Part shown: positions 1 through 8,578 of the stretch, one piece after another
Numbering within the stretch: position 1 is the first letter of the stretch
How the letters are laid out: each line of letters opens with the position of its first letter
Origin: Aggregatilinea lenta
GTDB taxonomy: Bacteria; Chloroflexota; Anaerolineae; Aggregatilineales; Aggregatilineaceae
DNA: 64,000 nucleotides
Reading direction: 5' to 3'
Assembly (NCBI RefSeq): GCF_003569045.1
Contig: NZ_BFCB01000003.1
Coordinates: forward strand, 1,922,001 to 1,986,000
Notes under the pieces: model-generated
Databases searched by the model: none
What the model was told of the DNA's origin: nothing
Seen by the model: only the letters and a program-made list of their open reading frames with translations
Program-made: the position numbers and the translations under genes

Positions 1-1
1 G

Positions 2-157
2 GCGGGCAACACGGCGATTACGTCGCTGGGGCGTATGGCCGGGACGCTGATCGGCCCGCCGCTGTTGGGTATTGGAATTCTGGCGAGCGGCGCGACGGCG
101 GCGCTCATCGATCTGGCCGCACTGGCGCTGCTGCTGGTCTATGTGAAACAAGAGTAA
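2..157 (+). CDS. C-terminal fragment of a membrane transporter (possibly MFS)
   Basis: The frame is open from the left edge to a TAA stop and encodes 51 residues, so only the C-terminus is visible. It holds a Gly/Pro-rich stretch (GTLIGPPLLGIGIL) followed by a second hydrophobic helix (LIDLAALALLLVYV) and a short charged tail (KQE). Paired helices of this kind with a GPP motif are typical of the last two membrane segments of major facilitator proteins. Family assignment is inference from hydropathy and this motif only. Confidence 0.5.
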   Translation, partial: AGNTAITSLGRMAGTLIGPPLLGIGILASGATAALIDLAALALLLVYVKQE

Positions 158-204
158 AGTGAAACACGAATAAATCGGCGCCGATACTCGCATCTACACC
201 TGCT

Positions 205-215
205 TTGTGGCACAA
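205..215. promoter_or_regulatory. Possible operator upstream of lutABC
   Basis: TTGTG-G-CACAA is a perfect 5-bp inverted repeat with a one-base centre in the 154-base gap before lutA. Lactate operons are often controlled by GntR-type regulators that bind short inverted repeats, but no regulator gene is visible and this site is short enough to occur by chance. Confidence 0.2.
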
Positions 216-311
216 TCGCACGCGGCGCATTTGCGCTAGAATAGGTCCAAACGCAGCACCACTAGAGTTTTTTTCCTCTTTTGTCCGGGATAAGCCAAAA
301 ACAGGCGGCTG

Positions 312-1043
312 ATGATGGCCGGATCCAAACGTATTGCATTCATGGTGACCTGCATCGTCGATCAGGTGATGCCGGAGGTAGGTATGGCTGCCGTCCGGTT
401 GCTGCGGCGGGCCGGGTACACGGTCGAGTTTCCCCAGGAACAAACCTGTTGTGGTCAGCCGTTTTTTAACAGCGGCTTCCGCGAGCGGGCGCTGCCGCTG
501 GTCAAGCGCGCAGTCGAGATCTTCGAGCCGTACGACGCGGTGGTTGCGCCGAGCGGCTCGTGCACGACGATGATGCGCGCGGAATACCCGCACCTGCTGG
601 AACCGTGGCCCGATTGGTATGCACGTGCCCAGCAGCTTGCCGCCAAAACCTACGAACTCAGCGAATTCCTGGTGCACCAGGCGCAGTGGCAGCCTGCGGC
701 GAACGCCCAAGCGCCGCGCGTGACCTATCACGACTCGTGCCACATGAACCGCATGCTGCACCTGTACAGCGAACCGCGTTCGTTACTGGCGGCGGCGGGC
801 TGCACGCTGGTTGAGATGGTCGAGCCGGAGCGCTGCTGCGGGTTCGGCGGCGTCTTCTCGATCCGCATGCCGGAAGTGTCCAATGCCATGACGGGCGAAA
901 AGCTGCGCCGTGCCGTGGCGACCGAAACCAACCTGCTGGTGACTGCCGATCCCGGCTGCCTGATGCAGATGCGTGGGCTGGCGGAGGGATCGGGGCTGCG
1001 CGTCGAGCACGTGGCGACGGTGCTGGAGGAGCTGACCCGATGA
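312..1043 (+). CDS. lutA: L-lactate utilization protein LutA (Fe-S/CCG-domain subunit)
   Basis: This 243-residue protein is the cysteine-rich (CCG-domain) subunit of the LutABC L-lactate oxidase, which converts cytosolic lactate to pyruvate. Two CCG motifs are visible, CCGQP near residue 46 and CCGFGG near residue 175, with further conserved pieces GSC (about 82) and HDSCH (about 140); these are expected to bind an Fe-S cofactor, as in the heterodisulfide-reductase CCG family. Length matches the family. The start has two adjacent ATGs (312 and 315) and only a weak ribosome site. Its stop overlaps the lutB start (ATGA), indicating translational coupling in a lutABC operon. Confidence 0.9.
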   Translation: MMAGSKRIAFMVTCIVDQVMPEVGMAAVRLLRRAGYTVEFPQEQTCCGQPFFNSGFRERALPLVKRAVEIFEPYDAVVAPSGSCTTMMRAEYPHLLEPWPDWYARAQQLAAKTYELSEFLVHQAQWQPAANAQAPRVTYHDSCHMNRMLHLYSEPRSLLAAAGCTLVEMVEPERCCGFGGVFSIRMPEVSNAMTGEKLRRAVATETNLLVTADPGCLMQMRGLAEGSGLRVEHVATVLEELTR

Positions 1044-2482
1044 GCGAACCCAATGTAGGCGCAACGTTCCCGCAGTTCCGCGCTCAGGCGATCAAGGCGA
1101 TCGGCGATCCGCTGCTGCAGCGCGCGATTGACGGCGCGACGCTGCACTTCCGCACCGGGCGGGCCGAAGCGCTGGCCGAGCTGCCCGACGCCGATGCCCT
1201 GCGCGACCATTTCAAGACGATTCGCTCATCGACGCTGGCGCGGCTGGCCGACCATTTGGAAACGTTCGAGCGTAATGCGACAGCGGCGGGTGCGCAGGTC
1301 CATTGGGCGCGCGACGCCGCCGAGGCGCGCGAGATCGTGCTCGGCATCGCACGGGCGCACGGGGCGGATCTGGCCGTGAAGTCCAAGTCGATGGCGAGCG
1401 AAGAGATTCACCTGAATCAGGCGCTCGACGCGGCAGGCATCGATCCGGTCGAGACGGACCTCGGCGAATGGATCATCCAGCTCGCGGGCGAAACGCCGTC
1501 GCACATCGTCGGCCCGGCGCTGCACAAGACGCGCGAGCAGGTCGCGGAGCTGTTCAGCGCGGAGGTGGGTCGCACGCTGCCGCCGGACGACATCCCCGGA
1601 CTGACCGAGATCGCGCGGGGCATCCTGCGTGAGAAATTCCTGGCGGCGGGTATTGGTATCAGCGGCGGCAACATCGCCGTCGCGGAGACGGGCACGATCG
1701 TGCTGGTCACCAACGAGGGCAACGGGCGCATGGTGACGAGCGCGCCGCCGGTTCACGTGGCCGTGGTGGGCATCGAGAAGATCGCGCCCACCTGGGACGA
1801 CGCGGCGGTGTGGCTGCAACTGCTGGCGCGCAGTGCGACGGGGCAGCCGCTCTCGATTTACACCACCGCGATTACCGGTCCCGCCCGCGCGGACGACCCC
1901 GACGGGCCGCAGGAAGTGCACGTCGTGTTCCTGGACAATGGCCGCAGCCGCCAGTTGGGCACACCCTACGAGGAAGTGCTGCAGTGCATCCGCTGCGGTG
2001 CGTGCCTCAACGCCTGCCCTGTGTACCAGGAGGTGGGCGGGCACAGCTACGGCCATGCCTACAGCGGCCCAATTGGCGCGGTGCTGGTCCCGCTGATGTT
2101 CGGGCTGGAAAAATACGCCGCGCTGCCACACGCGAGTTCGCTGTGCGGGGCGTGCCTGGAAGCCTGCCCGGTGCGCATCGACATTCCGCGGATGCTGCTG
2201 GCCCTGCGTGCCGAAGAAGTGCAGCGCCACGTGGTCAGCCGACCGGAACATTTTGTCGAGAGTGCGGCGGCCACCGTGATGGCCCACCGCCGCCTGTATA
2301 CGACCCTTACGGCGCTGGGACGTGTTTTCCAGCGCCCGTTTGTGCGCAACGGCGCGCTGCGCCCGCCGGGACCGCTCAACCTGGGCGGGGACCGTGCGCT
2401 GCCATCGCTGGCGAAGCGCTCGTTCCGGGCGCAGTGGGACGAATTGCAGCGGGAAGGGGGCAGTGATGGCCTCAGCGCGTGA
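1040..2482 (+). CDS. lutB: L-lactate utilization protein LutB (4Fe-4S subunit)
   Basis: The 480-residue protein is the iron-sulfur subunit of LutABC. It has an N-terminal LUD domain (about residues 60-300) and two ferredoxin-like clusters: CIRCGACLNACP at about 316-327 and CGACLEACP at about 369-377. These eight cysteines should hold two 4Fe-4S clusters that pass electrons from lactate. The C-terminal helical tail is typical of LutB. It overlaps lutA by four bases and runs 17 bases past the lutC start, so the three genes are one transcription and translation unit. Confidence 0.92.
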   Translation: MSEPNVGATFPQFRAQAIKAIGDPLLQRAIDGATLHFRTGRAEALAELPDADALRDHFKTIRSSTLARLADHLETFERNATAAGAQVHWARDAAEAREIVLGIARAHGADLAVKSKSMASEEIHLNQALDAAGIDPVETDLGEWIIQLAGETPSHIVGPALHKTREQVAELFSAEVGRTLPPDDIPGLTEIARGILREKFLAAGIGISGGNIAVAETGTIVLVTNEGNGRMVTSAPPVHVAVVGIEKIAPTWDDAAVWLQLLARSATGQPLSIYTTAITGPARADDPDGPQEVHVVFLDNGRSRQLGTPYEEVLQCIRCGACLNACPVYQEVGGHSYGHAYSGPIGAVLVPLMFGLEKYAALPHASSLCGACLEACPVRIDIPRMLLALRAEEVQRHVVSRPEHFVESAAATVMAHRRLYTTLTALGRVFQRPFVRNGALRPPGPLNLGGDRALPSLAKRSFRAQWDELQREGGSDGLSA

Positions 2483-3098
2483 CGAGATCATGGCCCGCGT
2501 GGCCGCGCAGCGCCGGGACGCGACCCCGCCACCTGTGTGGCGCTCGCGCCGTCACTTCGAGGATCTGCGCGACCGGTTTGAAGAATCGCTGCGCAAGGTC
2601 AAAGGCGAGACGATCCGCGCCGTATCATTGGACGAAGCGCTGGCCTGCCTGGACCGCGTGCTGGACGACCTGGGCGCGCGCTCAGTGGTGATCAACGACG
2701 AGCCGCTGCTGGCAGGGCTGGATCTGGCCGCGCGCTGGCCGGAGCGGGCGCTTCATCTTGTGGGGCAGACGCCGGGCGACCTGCGCGCGTTTTGCGCGTC
2801 CGCTGACGTGGGCCTGAGCACCGTGGACGCCGCGCTGGCCGAAACCGGATCGGTGATCGTGACCAGTGGGCCGGGGCGCAGCCGCCTGGCGACGCTGCTG
2901 CCGCCGGTGCATATCGCGCTGGTGCCGGTCTCGCGCCTGACGCCGGACCTGTTCACGTTCACGGCGGCGCGGTCCGGGGCGCAGCCCGCGATGCTGACCA
3001 TCATCAGCGGGCCGAGCAAGACGGCGGACATCGAGCAAACGATGGCGATCGGCGTGCACGGCCCCAAGCGATTTATCGTGATCCTCTTCGACGATTAG
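2466..3098 (+). CDS. lutC: Lactate utilization protein LutC
   Basis: This 210-residue LUD-domain protein is the third subunit of LutABC. Characteristic LUD sequence is visible in DVGLSTVDAALAETGSVIV and the following LPPVHIALV segment. The ATG at 2466 is preceded by a good purine-rich site (GGGAAGGGGG) inside the end of lutB, which decides the start; the reading frame extends further upstream, but that part is only the shadow of lutB. The LUD domain is shared with LutB, and LutC is a known essential part of the complex in Bacillus. Confidence 0.88.
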   Translation: MASARDEIMARVAAQRRDATPPPVWRSRRHFEDLRDRFEESLRKVKGETIRAVSLDEALACLDRVLDDLGARSVVINDEPLLAGLDLAARWPERALHLVGQTPGDLRAFCASADVGLSTVDAALAETGSVIVTSGPGRSRLATLLPPVHIALVPVSRLTPDLFTFTAARSGAQPAMLTIISGPSKTADIEQTMAIGVHGPKRFIVILFDD

Positions 3099-3144
3099 TC
3101 CGCATGGCGGCGGGCAACTGCCGCCTGCTCACGGCAGGTCGAAA

Positions 3145-3153
3145 TGATATAAT
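3145..3153 (+). promoter_or_regulatory. Extended -10 promoter for acyl-CoA dehydrogenase
   Basis: TGATATAAT contains a perfect TATAAT with a TG one base upstream, which fits an extended -10 element; there is no good -35 at the right distance. The start point would be near 3160, leaving a leader of about 84 bases before the ATG at 3244. Confidence 0.55.
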
Positions 3154-3243
3154 GTGGCAGGGGAAGGGAGCAGCCTAGATGCCCGCATGGGTGTTGGCAT
3201 CGGGTCCACTATCTCCGCTCGCACTCAAAAGGATGTTTGTAAG

Positions 3244-4458
3244 ATGGACTTCTCGCTTTCCGAAGAGCATGTGATGGCCCAGCAAATGGTCCGCGATTTT
3301 GCCCAGCGCGAGATCTATCCCACCATCAAGGAGTGGGACCGCAAACAGCAGCCCCATCCCCGCGTATTACCTCGCATGGCCGAACTGGGCATTTTGGGTA
3401 TCAATATTCCGGTCCGTTACGGCGGCCAGGGCTTCGACTACCTGACGCTGGCCCTCGTCTGCGAGGAGCTGGAGCGAGTCGATACCAGCCTGCGCGTGGT
3501 GATGTCGGTGCACATGGGCCTGAACAGCATGGCCCTGCTGCAATGGGGCACGGAGGCTCAGAAGCAACGCTTTTTGGTCCCGCAGGCGCGGGGTGAAAAG
3601 ATCGCCGCGTTTGCGCTGACCGAGCCGGACGCGGGCAGCGATCCGGTTAGCATGCGCGCGACGGCGCGGCGCGAGGGGGACGTGTATGTCCTCAACGGCG
3701 AAAAGATGTGGATCAGCCTGGCGACCAAGGCCGACCATATTCTGGTGTTCGCCAAAACCGATCCGGGCGCGCTGCCCGCGCACAAGGGCATCAGCGCGTT
3801 TATGATCACGCGCGATATGAAAGGCGTGACCACAGGCGACATTCACGGCAAGCTCGGCGTGCGCGCCGGGTCGACCGGCTGGGTGGCGATGCAGGACGTG
3901 GAGGTGCCCGCCGAAAACCGCATCGGTGAAGAGGGCGAGGGCTTCTACGTCGCCATGAGCTGCCTGGACAACGGGCGCTACACGGTCGGCGCGGGCGCGG
4001 TGGGCCTCATCCGCGCGTGCCTGGAAGACAGCATCAAGTACTCGCTGGAGCGCCACACTTTCGGCAGGCCGATCGGCGAGCACCAGCTCATCAAGCAGAA
4101 GATCGCGTACATGCAGCAGTGGTACGACGCCGCGCGGCTGCTGATACTGCGCGCCGGGTGGATGAAAAACGAGGGCGAGCGTAACACGCGCGAGACGGCG
4201 GTCGCCAAGTGGTTTGCGACCGACATGAGCGTCAAGGCGGCCCTGGAAGCGATCCAGGTGCACGGCGCGTACGGCTTCAGCGACGAGTACGACGTGGAGC
4301 GCTATCTGCGTAATGCCAAGGGCGCGGTCATTTACGAAGGCGCGAGTGAGATCCAGCAGTTGATCCAGGCGGATTACGCACTCGGCTTCCGCGAGGATCG
4401 CCCGCTGCGCTGCGAGCTGCCCGCGTACGACGCGGACTTTTGGCAGGACGAAGAGTAG
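3244..4458 (+). CDS. Acyl-CoA dehydrogenase
   Basis: The 404-residue protein is an FAD-dependent acyl-CoA dehydrogenase, which makes the alpha-beta double bond of an acyl-CoA and passes electrons to ETF. Visible signatures are FALTEPDAGSD (about 123-133), which packs against FAD and substrate, and YEGASEIQQ near the C-terminus, whose Glu (about 365) matches the catalytic base of the butyryl/medium-chain group. The start at MDFSLSEEH is chosen because AAAGGA lies about 9 bases upstream and homologues begin this way. etfB and etfA follow directly, which supplies the electron acceptor. Substrate chain length cannot be read from the sequence; glutaryl-CoA dehydrogenase is an alternative. Confidence 0.88.
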   Translation: MDFSLSEEHVMAQQMVRDFAQREIYPTIKEWDRKQQPHPRVLPRMAELGILGINIPVRYGGQGFDYLTLALVCEELERVDTSLRVVMSVHMGLNSMALLQWGTEAQKQRFLVPQARGEKIAAFALTEPDAGSDPVSMRATARREGDVYVLNGEKMWISLATKADHILVFAKTDPGALPAHKGISAFMITRDMKGVTTGDIHGKLGVRAGSTGWVAMQDVEVPAENRIGEEGEGFYVAMSCLDNGRYTVGAGAVGLIRACLEDSIKYSLERHTFGRPIGEHQLIKQKIAYMQQWYDAARLLILRAGWMKNEGERNTRETAVAKWFATDMSVKAALEAIQVHGAYGFSDEYDVERYLRNAKGAVIYEGASEIQQLIQADYALGFREDRPLRCELPAYDADFWQDEE

Positions 4459-4475
4459 GGTTGTTTGGCCGTTAA

Positions 4476-4485
4476 TAAACGTTTA
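4476..4485. promoter_or_regulatory. Possible operator palindrome before etfB
   Basis: TAAACGTTTA is a perfect 10-base palindrome in the 47-base gap between the acyl-CoA dehydrogenase and etfB, about 10 bases upstream of the AGGAGGG ribosome site. It resembles the core of LacI-family operators, but no regulator gene is nearby. Confidence 0.2.
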
Positions 4486-4505
4486 CAAAACAAGGAGGGA
4501 GTCAC

Positions 4506-5285
4506 TTGCACGTTGTCGTAGTCACCAAAAACACGCCGGACACCGAAGCCACGATCACCGTGGACGCGAACGGCGGTGTCAATTGGGGCGACAAGATGGT
4601 GGTTAACCCCTGGGATGAATATTCGATCACCGAAGCGGTGCTGCTCAAGGGCGCGCACAACGTCAAGACGACCGTTGTGACCGTGGGTACGGAGCAGCAC
4701 GCCGAGGCGCTCAAGCATGGACTGGCGATTGGCATTGACCAGGCGATCCGCATTTGGGACCCCGCGCTGGAAGGCGACGACAGTCTGGTCTATGCGCGCG
4801 CGGTCACGGCAGCGATCAAGAAGCTCGGTGACGTGAGTCTGATCATTTTCGGCAAGGAGTTTTCTGACAGCGCCTCTGATGCGCACATTTATCAGGTGGC
4901 GCGGCTGTTGGGCTGGACGATGCTCGGCTTCGTCGCCAAGATCGACGCGGTGGACTTCGCGGGCGGCACGATCCGCGTGCAGCGCCTGACCGAGCAGGGC
5001 ACGCAGACGGTCAGCAGCAAACTGCCCGCCGTGATCAGCGTGGTGAAGGACATCAACGAGCCGAAGTACCCGACCTTTATCGGCATTCGCAAGGCCGCCA
5101 AGGCTGATATCCCGGTGTGGAGCGCGGCGGACCTGGGCGTGGACCTGGGGAGCGGCAAAGTGAAAGTGGAGCGCTACCAGGAACTGCCCAAGCGCGTGGG
5201 CCAGGTCGAGCTGATCGAAGGCGCGACGGCGCAGGACAAGGCCGGCGCGCTGGTCGATAAGCTGATCGAGGAGAAGGTGCTATGA
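4506..5285 (+). CDS. etfB: Electron transfer flavoprotein subunit beta
   Basis: This 259-residue protein is the AMP-binding beta subunit of ETF, the soluble carrier that takes electrons from acyl-CoA dehydrogenases. The N-terminus [19 protein letters not shown], the [12 protein letters not shown] segment and the KEFSDSASD region match the family. Translation begins at TTG (4506): it sits seven bases after an AGGAGGG ribosome site and the frame has no better start. It follows an acyl-CoA dehydrogenase and overlaps etfA by four bases (ATGA), forming a coupled pair. Confidence 0.92.
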   Translation: MHVVVVTKNTPDTEATITVDANGGVNWGDKMVVNPWDEYSITEAVLLKGAHNVKTTVVTVGTEQHAEALKHGLAIGIDQAIRIWDPALEGDDSLVYARAVTAAIKKLGDVSLIIFGKEFSDSASDAHIYQVARLLGWTMLGFVAKIDAVDFAGGTIRVQRLTEQGTQTVSSKLPAVISVVKDINEPKYPTFIGIRKAAKADIPVWSAADLGVDLGSGKVKVERYQELPKRVGQVELIEGATAQDKAGALVDKLIEEKVL

Positions 5286-6256
5286 GCGGCGTGTGGGTCT
5301 GGATCGAACAGGCGGACGGCCAGCCGCTTTCGGCCTCGCTGGAGGCGCTCGGATTGGCGCGCGCGCTTGCGGGAAACGATCCCGTGACGGCGCTGGTGTT
5401 TGGTCAGAGCGTGGACGGCGTGGCACAGGCGGCGATTCAGTCCGGCGCCGATGCTGTCATCAAGGCTGACGATCCGACGCTGGCGTTGGTCCGGTTCGAG
5501 CCGTACATCGCGCTGCTGGCAAAACTGGTCGCGGAGCAGCAGCCCGCCGTGGTGCTGGCCGCCGCGACCCTGGACGGGCGCGAATTGATGGCCGGAGCCG
5601 CTGCCGATGTGGACGCCGGGGTGTTGACCGACGTCACCGAGCTGGCGCTGGACGGCGACACGCTGCGTGCTTTGCGTCCCGTGACTGGCGGCAAGGTGCT
5701 GCGCGTGGAAACGATTCAGGACAGCGGACCGAAGTTCGCCACGCTGCGCGCGCGGGCGTTCAAGGCGCTGGAACCGGACGCGAGTCGTACCGGGACGATC
5801 ACCGAAGTTGCGCCCGTGCTGGCCGAAGATGCCGTCTCGACCAAGGTGGAGAGCGTCGAGCAGCACGCAGGTGGTGTCAGCCTGACCGACGCCAGCATCG
5901 TCGTTTCGGCAGGGCGCGGCGTCGGGGGGGCTGACGGCTTCGATCCTGTGCGCAAGCTGGCGGACGTGCTGCACGGCGCGCTTGGCGCGAGTCGCGCGGC
6001 GGTTGACGCGGGCTGGATTCCCTACGAGCATCAGGTCGGGCAGACGGGTAAGACCGTGTCACCGGATCTGTACATCGCCATTGGTATTTCCGGCGCGATC
6101 CAGCATCAGGCCGGGATGCGCACGGCAAAAGTGATCGTGGCGATCAACAAAGACCCGGACGCGCCGATCTTCAAGCTGGCGCGCTACGGCATCGTGGGCG
6201 ACCTGTTCGAGATCGTGCCCGCGCTGACCGAGGCGTTCCGCAAGCGCCTGAACTAA
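5282..6256 (+). CDS. etfA: Electron transfer flavoprotein subunit alpha
   Basis: The 324-residue alpha subunit binds FAD through its C-terminal domain (about 200-324). Visible signatures there are the [10 protein letters not shown] loop, the [18 protein letters not shown] segment and [12 protein letters not shown], which contact the flavin. The start overlaps the etfB stop. Together with the upstream acyl-CoA dehydrogenase this gives a fatty-acid or amino-acid oxidation module; the membrane ETF:quinone oxidoreductase that would complete it is not in the window. Confidence 0.92.
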   Translation: MSGVWVWIEQADGQPLSASLEALGLARALAGNDPVTALVFGQSVDGVAQAAIQSGADAVIKADDPTLALVRFEPYIALLAKLVAEQQPAVVLAAATLDGRELMAGAAADVDAGVLTDVTELALDGDTLRALRPVTGGKVLRVETIQDSGPKFATLRARAFKALEPDASRTGTITEVAPVLAEDAVSTKVESVEQHAGGVSLTDASIVVSAGRGVGGADGFDPVRKLADVLHGALGASRAAVDAGWIPYEHQVGQTGKTVSPDLYIAIGISGAIQHQAGMRTAKVIVAINKDPDAPIFKLARYGIVGDLFEIVPALTEAFRKRLN

Positions 6257-6284
6257 TCTCTTGGCTTGTAACAGGGTAAAATGG

Positions 6285-6316
6285 ACAGGTCTTCCGCTCG
6301 CGGAGGGCCTGTTTTT
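6285..6316 (+). terminator. Rho-independent terminator after etfA
   Basis: A 13-bp stem (6285-6297 with 6300-6312, two G-U pairs, two-base loop) is followed directly by a run of T. It separates etfA from coaBC, so coaBC must have its own promoter or depend on read-through. Confidence 0.85.
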
Positions 6317-6337
6317 GTTCACAGGGAGGGCAAGATC

Positions 6338-7594
6338 ATGCAGGAAGCGATCACGGTCGTGCAGGACAGGCGCATCATCCTGGGCGTGACGGGCAGCATC
6401 GCCGCGTATAAGGCCGCCGATCTCGCCAGCAAGCTCACCCAGGTGGGCGCGCAGGTGGACGTGATTATGACTGATGCGGCGCAGCGGTTCATCACGCCGC
6501 TGGCGTTCCAGGCGGTGACGGGCCGTCCGGTGTATACATCGATGTGGCAGCCCGATGCTGGTGGCGGCCTGCCGACGCACATCGCGCACGTAGGCCTGGG
6601 CGAGGGCGCGGATCTGCTCGTGATCGCGCCCGCGACGGCCAACACACTGGCTAAATTGGCGCACGGGCTGGCCGACGATCTGCTCTCGGTGACGGCGCTG
6701 GCCGCGCGCTGCCCGGTGGTCGTTGCACCCGCGATGGATGGCGGCATGTACACGCACCCCGCGACGCAGGCCAACCTGGACGTGCTGCGCGCGCGCGGCG
6801 TGGTCGTGATCGAGCCGGACGAGGGACGGTTTGCGTCCGGCTTGGTGGGCAAGGGTCGCCTGCCGGAGACTCAGGCGCTGCTCGGCCAGATCCGGCGCGT
6901 GCTGGGACGCGAGGGATCGCTGGCGAGCTGTCGGGTCGTGGTGACGGCGGGCGGAACGCGCGAGTCGATCGATCCCGTGCGGCAGGTGACGAATCGCTCT
7001 AGCGGCAAGCAGGGCTATGCGCTGGCGCAGGCCGCGCTCGACGCGGGCGCGGACGTGACGCTGATCAGCGCGGCGTCCGGGCTGCCGGTCCCGGTAGGCG
7101 CGGAACTGATCCCGGTGACGACCGCCGAGGAGATGCAGCACGCGGTGCTGGCGCACGTCGAGCGCGCGGACGTACTGATCATGGCGGCGGCAGTCGCGGA
7201 TTTCCGCCCGGCGACCGTCGCGGCGCAGAAGATCAAGAAGTCCGGTGACAACGAGGCGGGCCTGACAATCGCGCTGGAACGCACGCCCGATATTCTGGAA
7301 GCGGTCAAGGTGGCGCGCGCGGATCACGGCTGGCCTCGCGTGGTGATCGGCTTCGCGGCGGAGAGCCGCGATCTGCTGGAAAACGCGCAGGCCAAGCTCG
7401 CGCGCAAGGGCCTGGACCTGATCGCCGCCAACGACATCAGCGCGACGGACGCCGGGTTCGAGGTGGACACCAACCGCATCGTGCTGCTGGACGCGGACGG
7501 CGGCGTGACCGAGCTGGGCCTGACGAGCAAGGCGGCGGTAGGCGAGGCGGTCGTGCGCCGCGCGGCGTCGCTGCTGCGGGCCCAGAGGGATTGA
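6338..7594 (+). CDS. coaBC: Bifunctional phosphopantothenoylcysteine decarboxylase / phosphopantothenate-cysteine ligase
   Basis: CoaBC carries out two steps of coenzyme A synthesis, joining cysteine to phosphopantothenate and decarboxylating the product. The N-terminal FMN-dependent CoaC half (about 1-185) shows GVTGSIAAYKAADL, IAPATANTLAKLA and PAMDGGMYTHP; the C-terminal CoaB half (about 190-418) shows VVTAGGTRESIDPVRQVTNRSSGK, AAAVADFRP and the KIKKSG lysine. The ATG at 6338 follows AGGGAGGG at good distance and lies just after the etfA terminator, which rules out the longer upstream frame. coaX lies convergently downstream, so two CoA genes are clustered. Confidence 0.93.
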   Translation: MQEAITVVQDRRIILGVTGSIAAYKAADLASKLTQVGAQVDVIMTDAAQRFITPLAFQAVTGRPVYTSMWQPDAGGGLPTHIAHVGLGEGADLLVIAPATANTLAKLAHGLADDLLSVTALAARCPVVVAPAMDGGMYTHPATQANLDVLRARGVVVIEPDEGRFASGLVGKGRLPETQALLGQIRRVLGREGSLASCRVVVTAGGTRESIDPVRQVTNRSSGKQGYALAQAALDAGADVTLISAASGLPVPVGAELIPVTTAEEMQHAVLAHVERADVLIMAAAVADFRPATVAAQKIKKSGDNEAGLTIALERTPDILEAVKVARADHGWPRVVIGFAAESRDLLENAQAKLARKGLDLIAANDISATDAGFEVDTNRIVLLDADGGVTELGLTSKAAVGEAVVRRAASLLRAQRD

Positions 7595-7621
7595 CGGCGT
7601 TTCGTGTAGTGAGAGAAAGCG

Positions 7622-7686
7622 CGTAGGGGCGGAGCTTGCTCGGCCCGCGAAGAGAAAAACCGGGTAGAGCAAGCTCTACCCCTACG
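7622..7686. repeat. Palindromic intergenic repeat (GTAGGGGC family)
   Basis: Two 20-base arms (7622-7641 and 7667-7686) are inverted copies with two mismatches, beginning CGTAGGGGC and ending CCCCTACG. Inside the right half lies a perfect 9-bp hairpin (7662-7670 with 7673-7681, loop AA). It sits between the convergent coaBC and coaX genes and could end transcription from either side. Similar palindromes occur at 42690, 51482 and 54065. Confidence 0.75.
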
Positions 7687-7706
7687 GGAAAACCCCCGGA
7701 TTGCCT

Positions 7707-8468
7707 TTACCGGTTCCGCTCCCCGATCAGGCGCAGGCCGTCGAGCGTCAGCCACTGATCCACGGCGTCGAAGCAGTCGGTGTGCTGGCCGAGCACGTTC
7801 GAAAGGCCGCCCGTCGCGATCACCGTCGCGCCGCCCAACTCACGCTTGATGCGCACCACCATGCCCTCGACCATCGCCAGATGCCCCAGCACCAGCCCGG
7901 CCTGCATCGCTTCGACCGTGTTGCGCCCGATCGCGTGCGCGGGCGGGACCAGTTCGACGTACGGGAGCTGCGCGGTGCGGCGCACCAGCGCATCCACCAC
8001 GGTGGATAGACCGGCAGAGATGGCGACGCCGCGCAAAATTCCCGGCTGCTCCACGGCGGTGAAGGTCGTCGCCGTGCCGAAATCTACCACGATGCAGTTG
8101 CCCTGCACGCGCTCGTAGGCGGCCACAGCGTTGGCGATCAGGTCGCTGCCGACGCGCTCCGGCTGTTCGGTGAGCACCTGGATCCCGGTGTTCACCTTCG
8201 CGCTGACGATGACGGGCGGGTGGCCGGTGTGCTGCTCGACCATGCCCGCCAGCCCGCGCGTGAGCTGCGGCACGACGCTGCTGAGCACCGTCTGCTCGAT
8301 ATCGCCCAGGTCCAGCCCGGCCTGATTGAGAAAGTTGCGGAAGAACACCGCGTGTTCATCCGGCATGCGCTCGCGCACCGTCTGCACGCGCCAGTGATGC
8401 GTCCACTGGGCGCCGTCGTGCAGGCCAAAAACGATGTTGGTATTGCCGATGTCGATTGCGAGCAGCAT
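7707..8468 (-). CDS. coaX: Type III pantothenate kinase
   Basis: CoaX phosphorylates pantothenate, the first step of CoA synthesis. The 253-residue protein has the actin-like ATPase motifs of this family: DIGNTNIVFG at the N-terminus (phosphate-binding loop), NCIVVDFGTATTF at mid-protein (DFGTAT motif), and GLSTVVDALVRRTAQLP. GGAGGA precedes the ATG. A perfect TATAAT on the minus strand at 8519-8524 is a possible -10 element, though without a convincing -35. It faces coaBC, and the two together cover three steps of the pathway. Confidence 0.93.
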   Translation of the reverse strand: MLLAIDIGNTNIVFGLHDGAQWTHHWRVQTVRERMPDEHAVFFRNFLNQAGLDLGDIEQTVLSSVVPQLTRGLAGMVEQHTGHPPVIVSAKVNTGIQVLTEQPERVGSDLIANAVAAYERVQGNCIVVDFGTATTFTAVEQPGILRGVAISAGLSTVVDALVRRTAQLPYVELVPPAHAIGRNTVEAMQAGLVLGHLAMVEGMVVRIKRELGGATVIATGGLSNVLGQHTDCFDAVDQWLTLDGLRLIGERNR

Positions 8469-8578
8469 GCGGGATTTTCCTCCACTATGGGCGTGCTCCG
8501 GGTTCCAAAGCGGGGTAGATTATAGGCGATAGAAGGCTTCTTCCGCGAGATTTAGGCACGCACACAGGACAAACACAC

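Noticed and set aside
6059-7672. Long minus-strand open frame over etfA/coaBC
   Set aside because: It overlaps two conserved genes and a terminator and has no motif.
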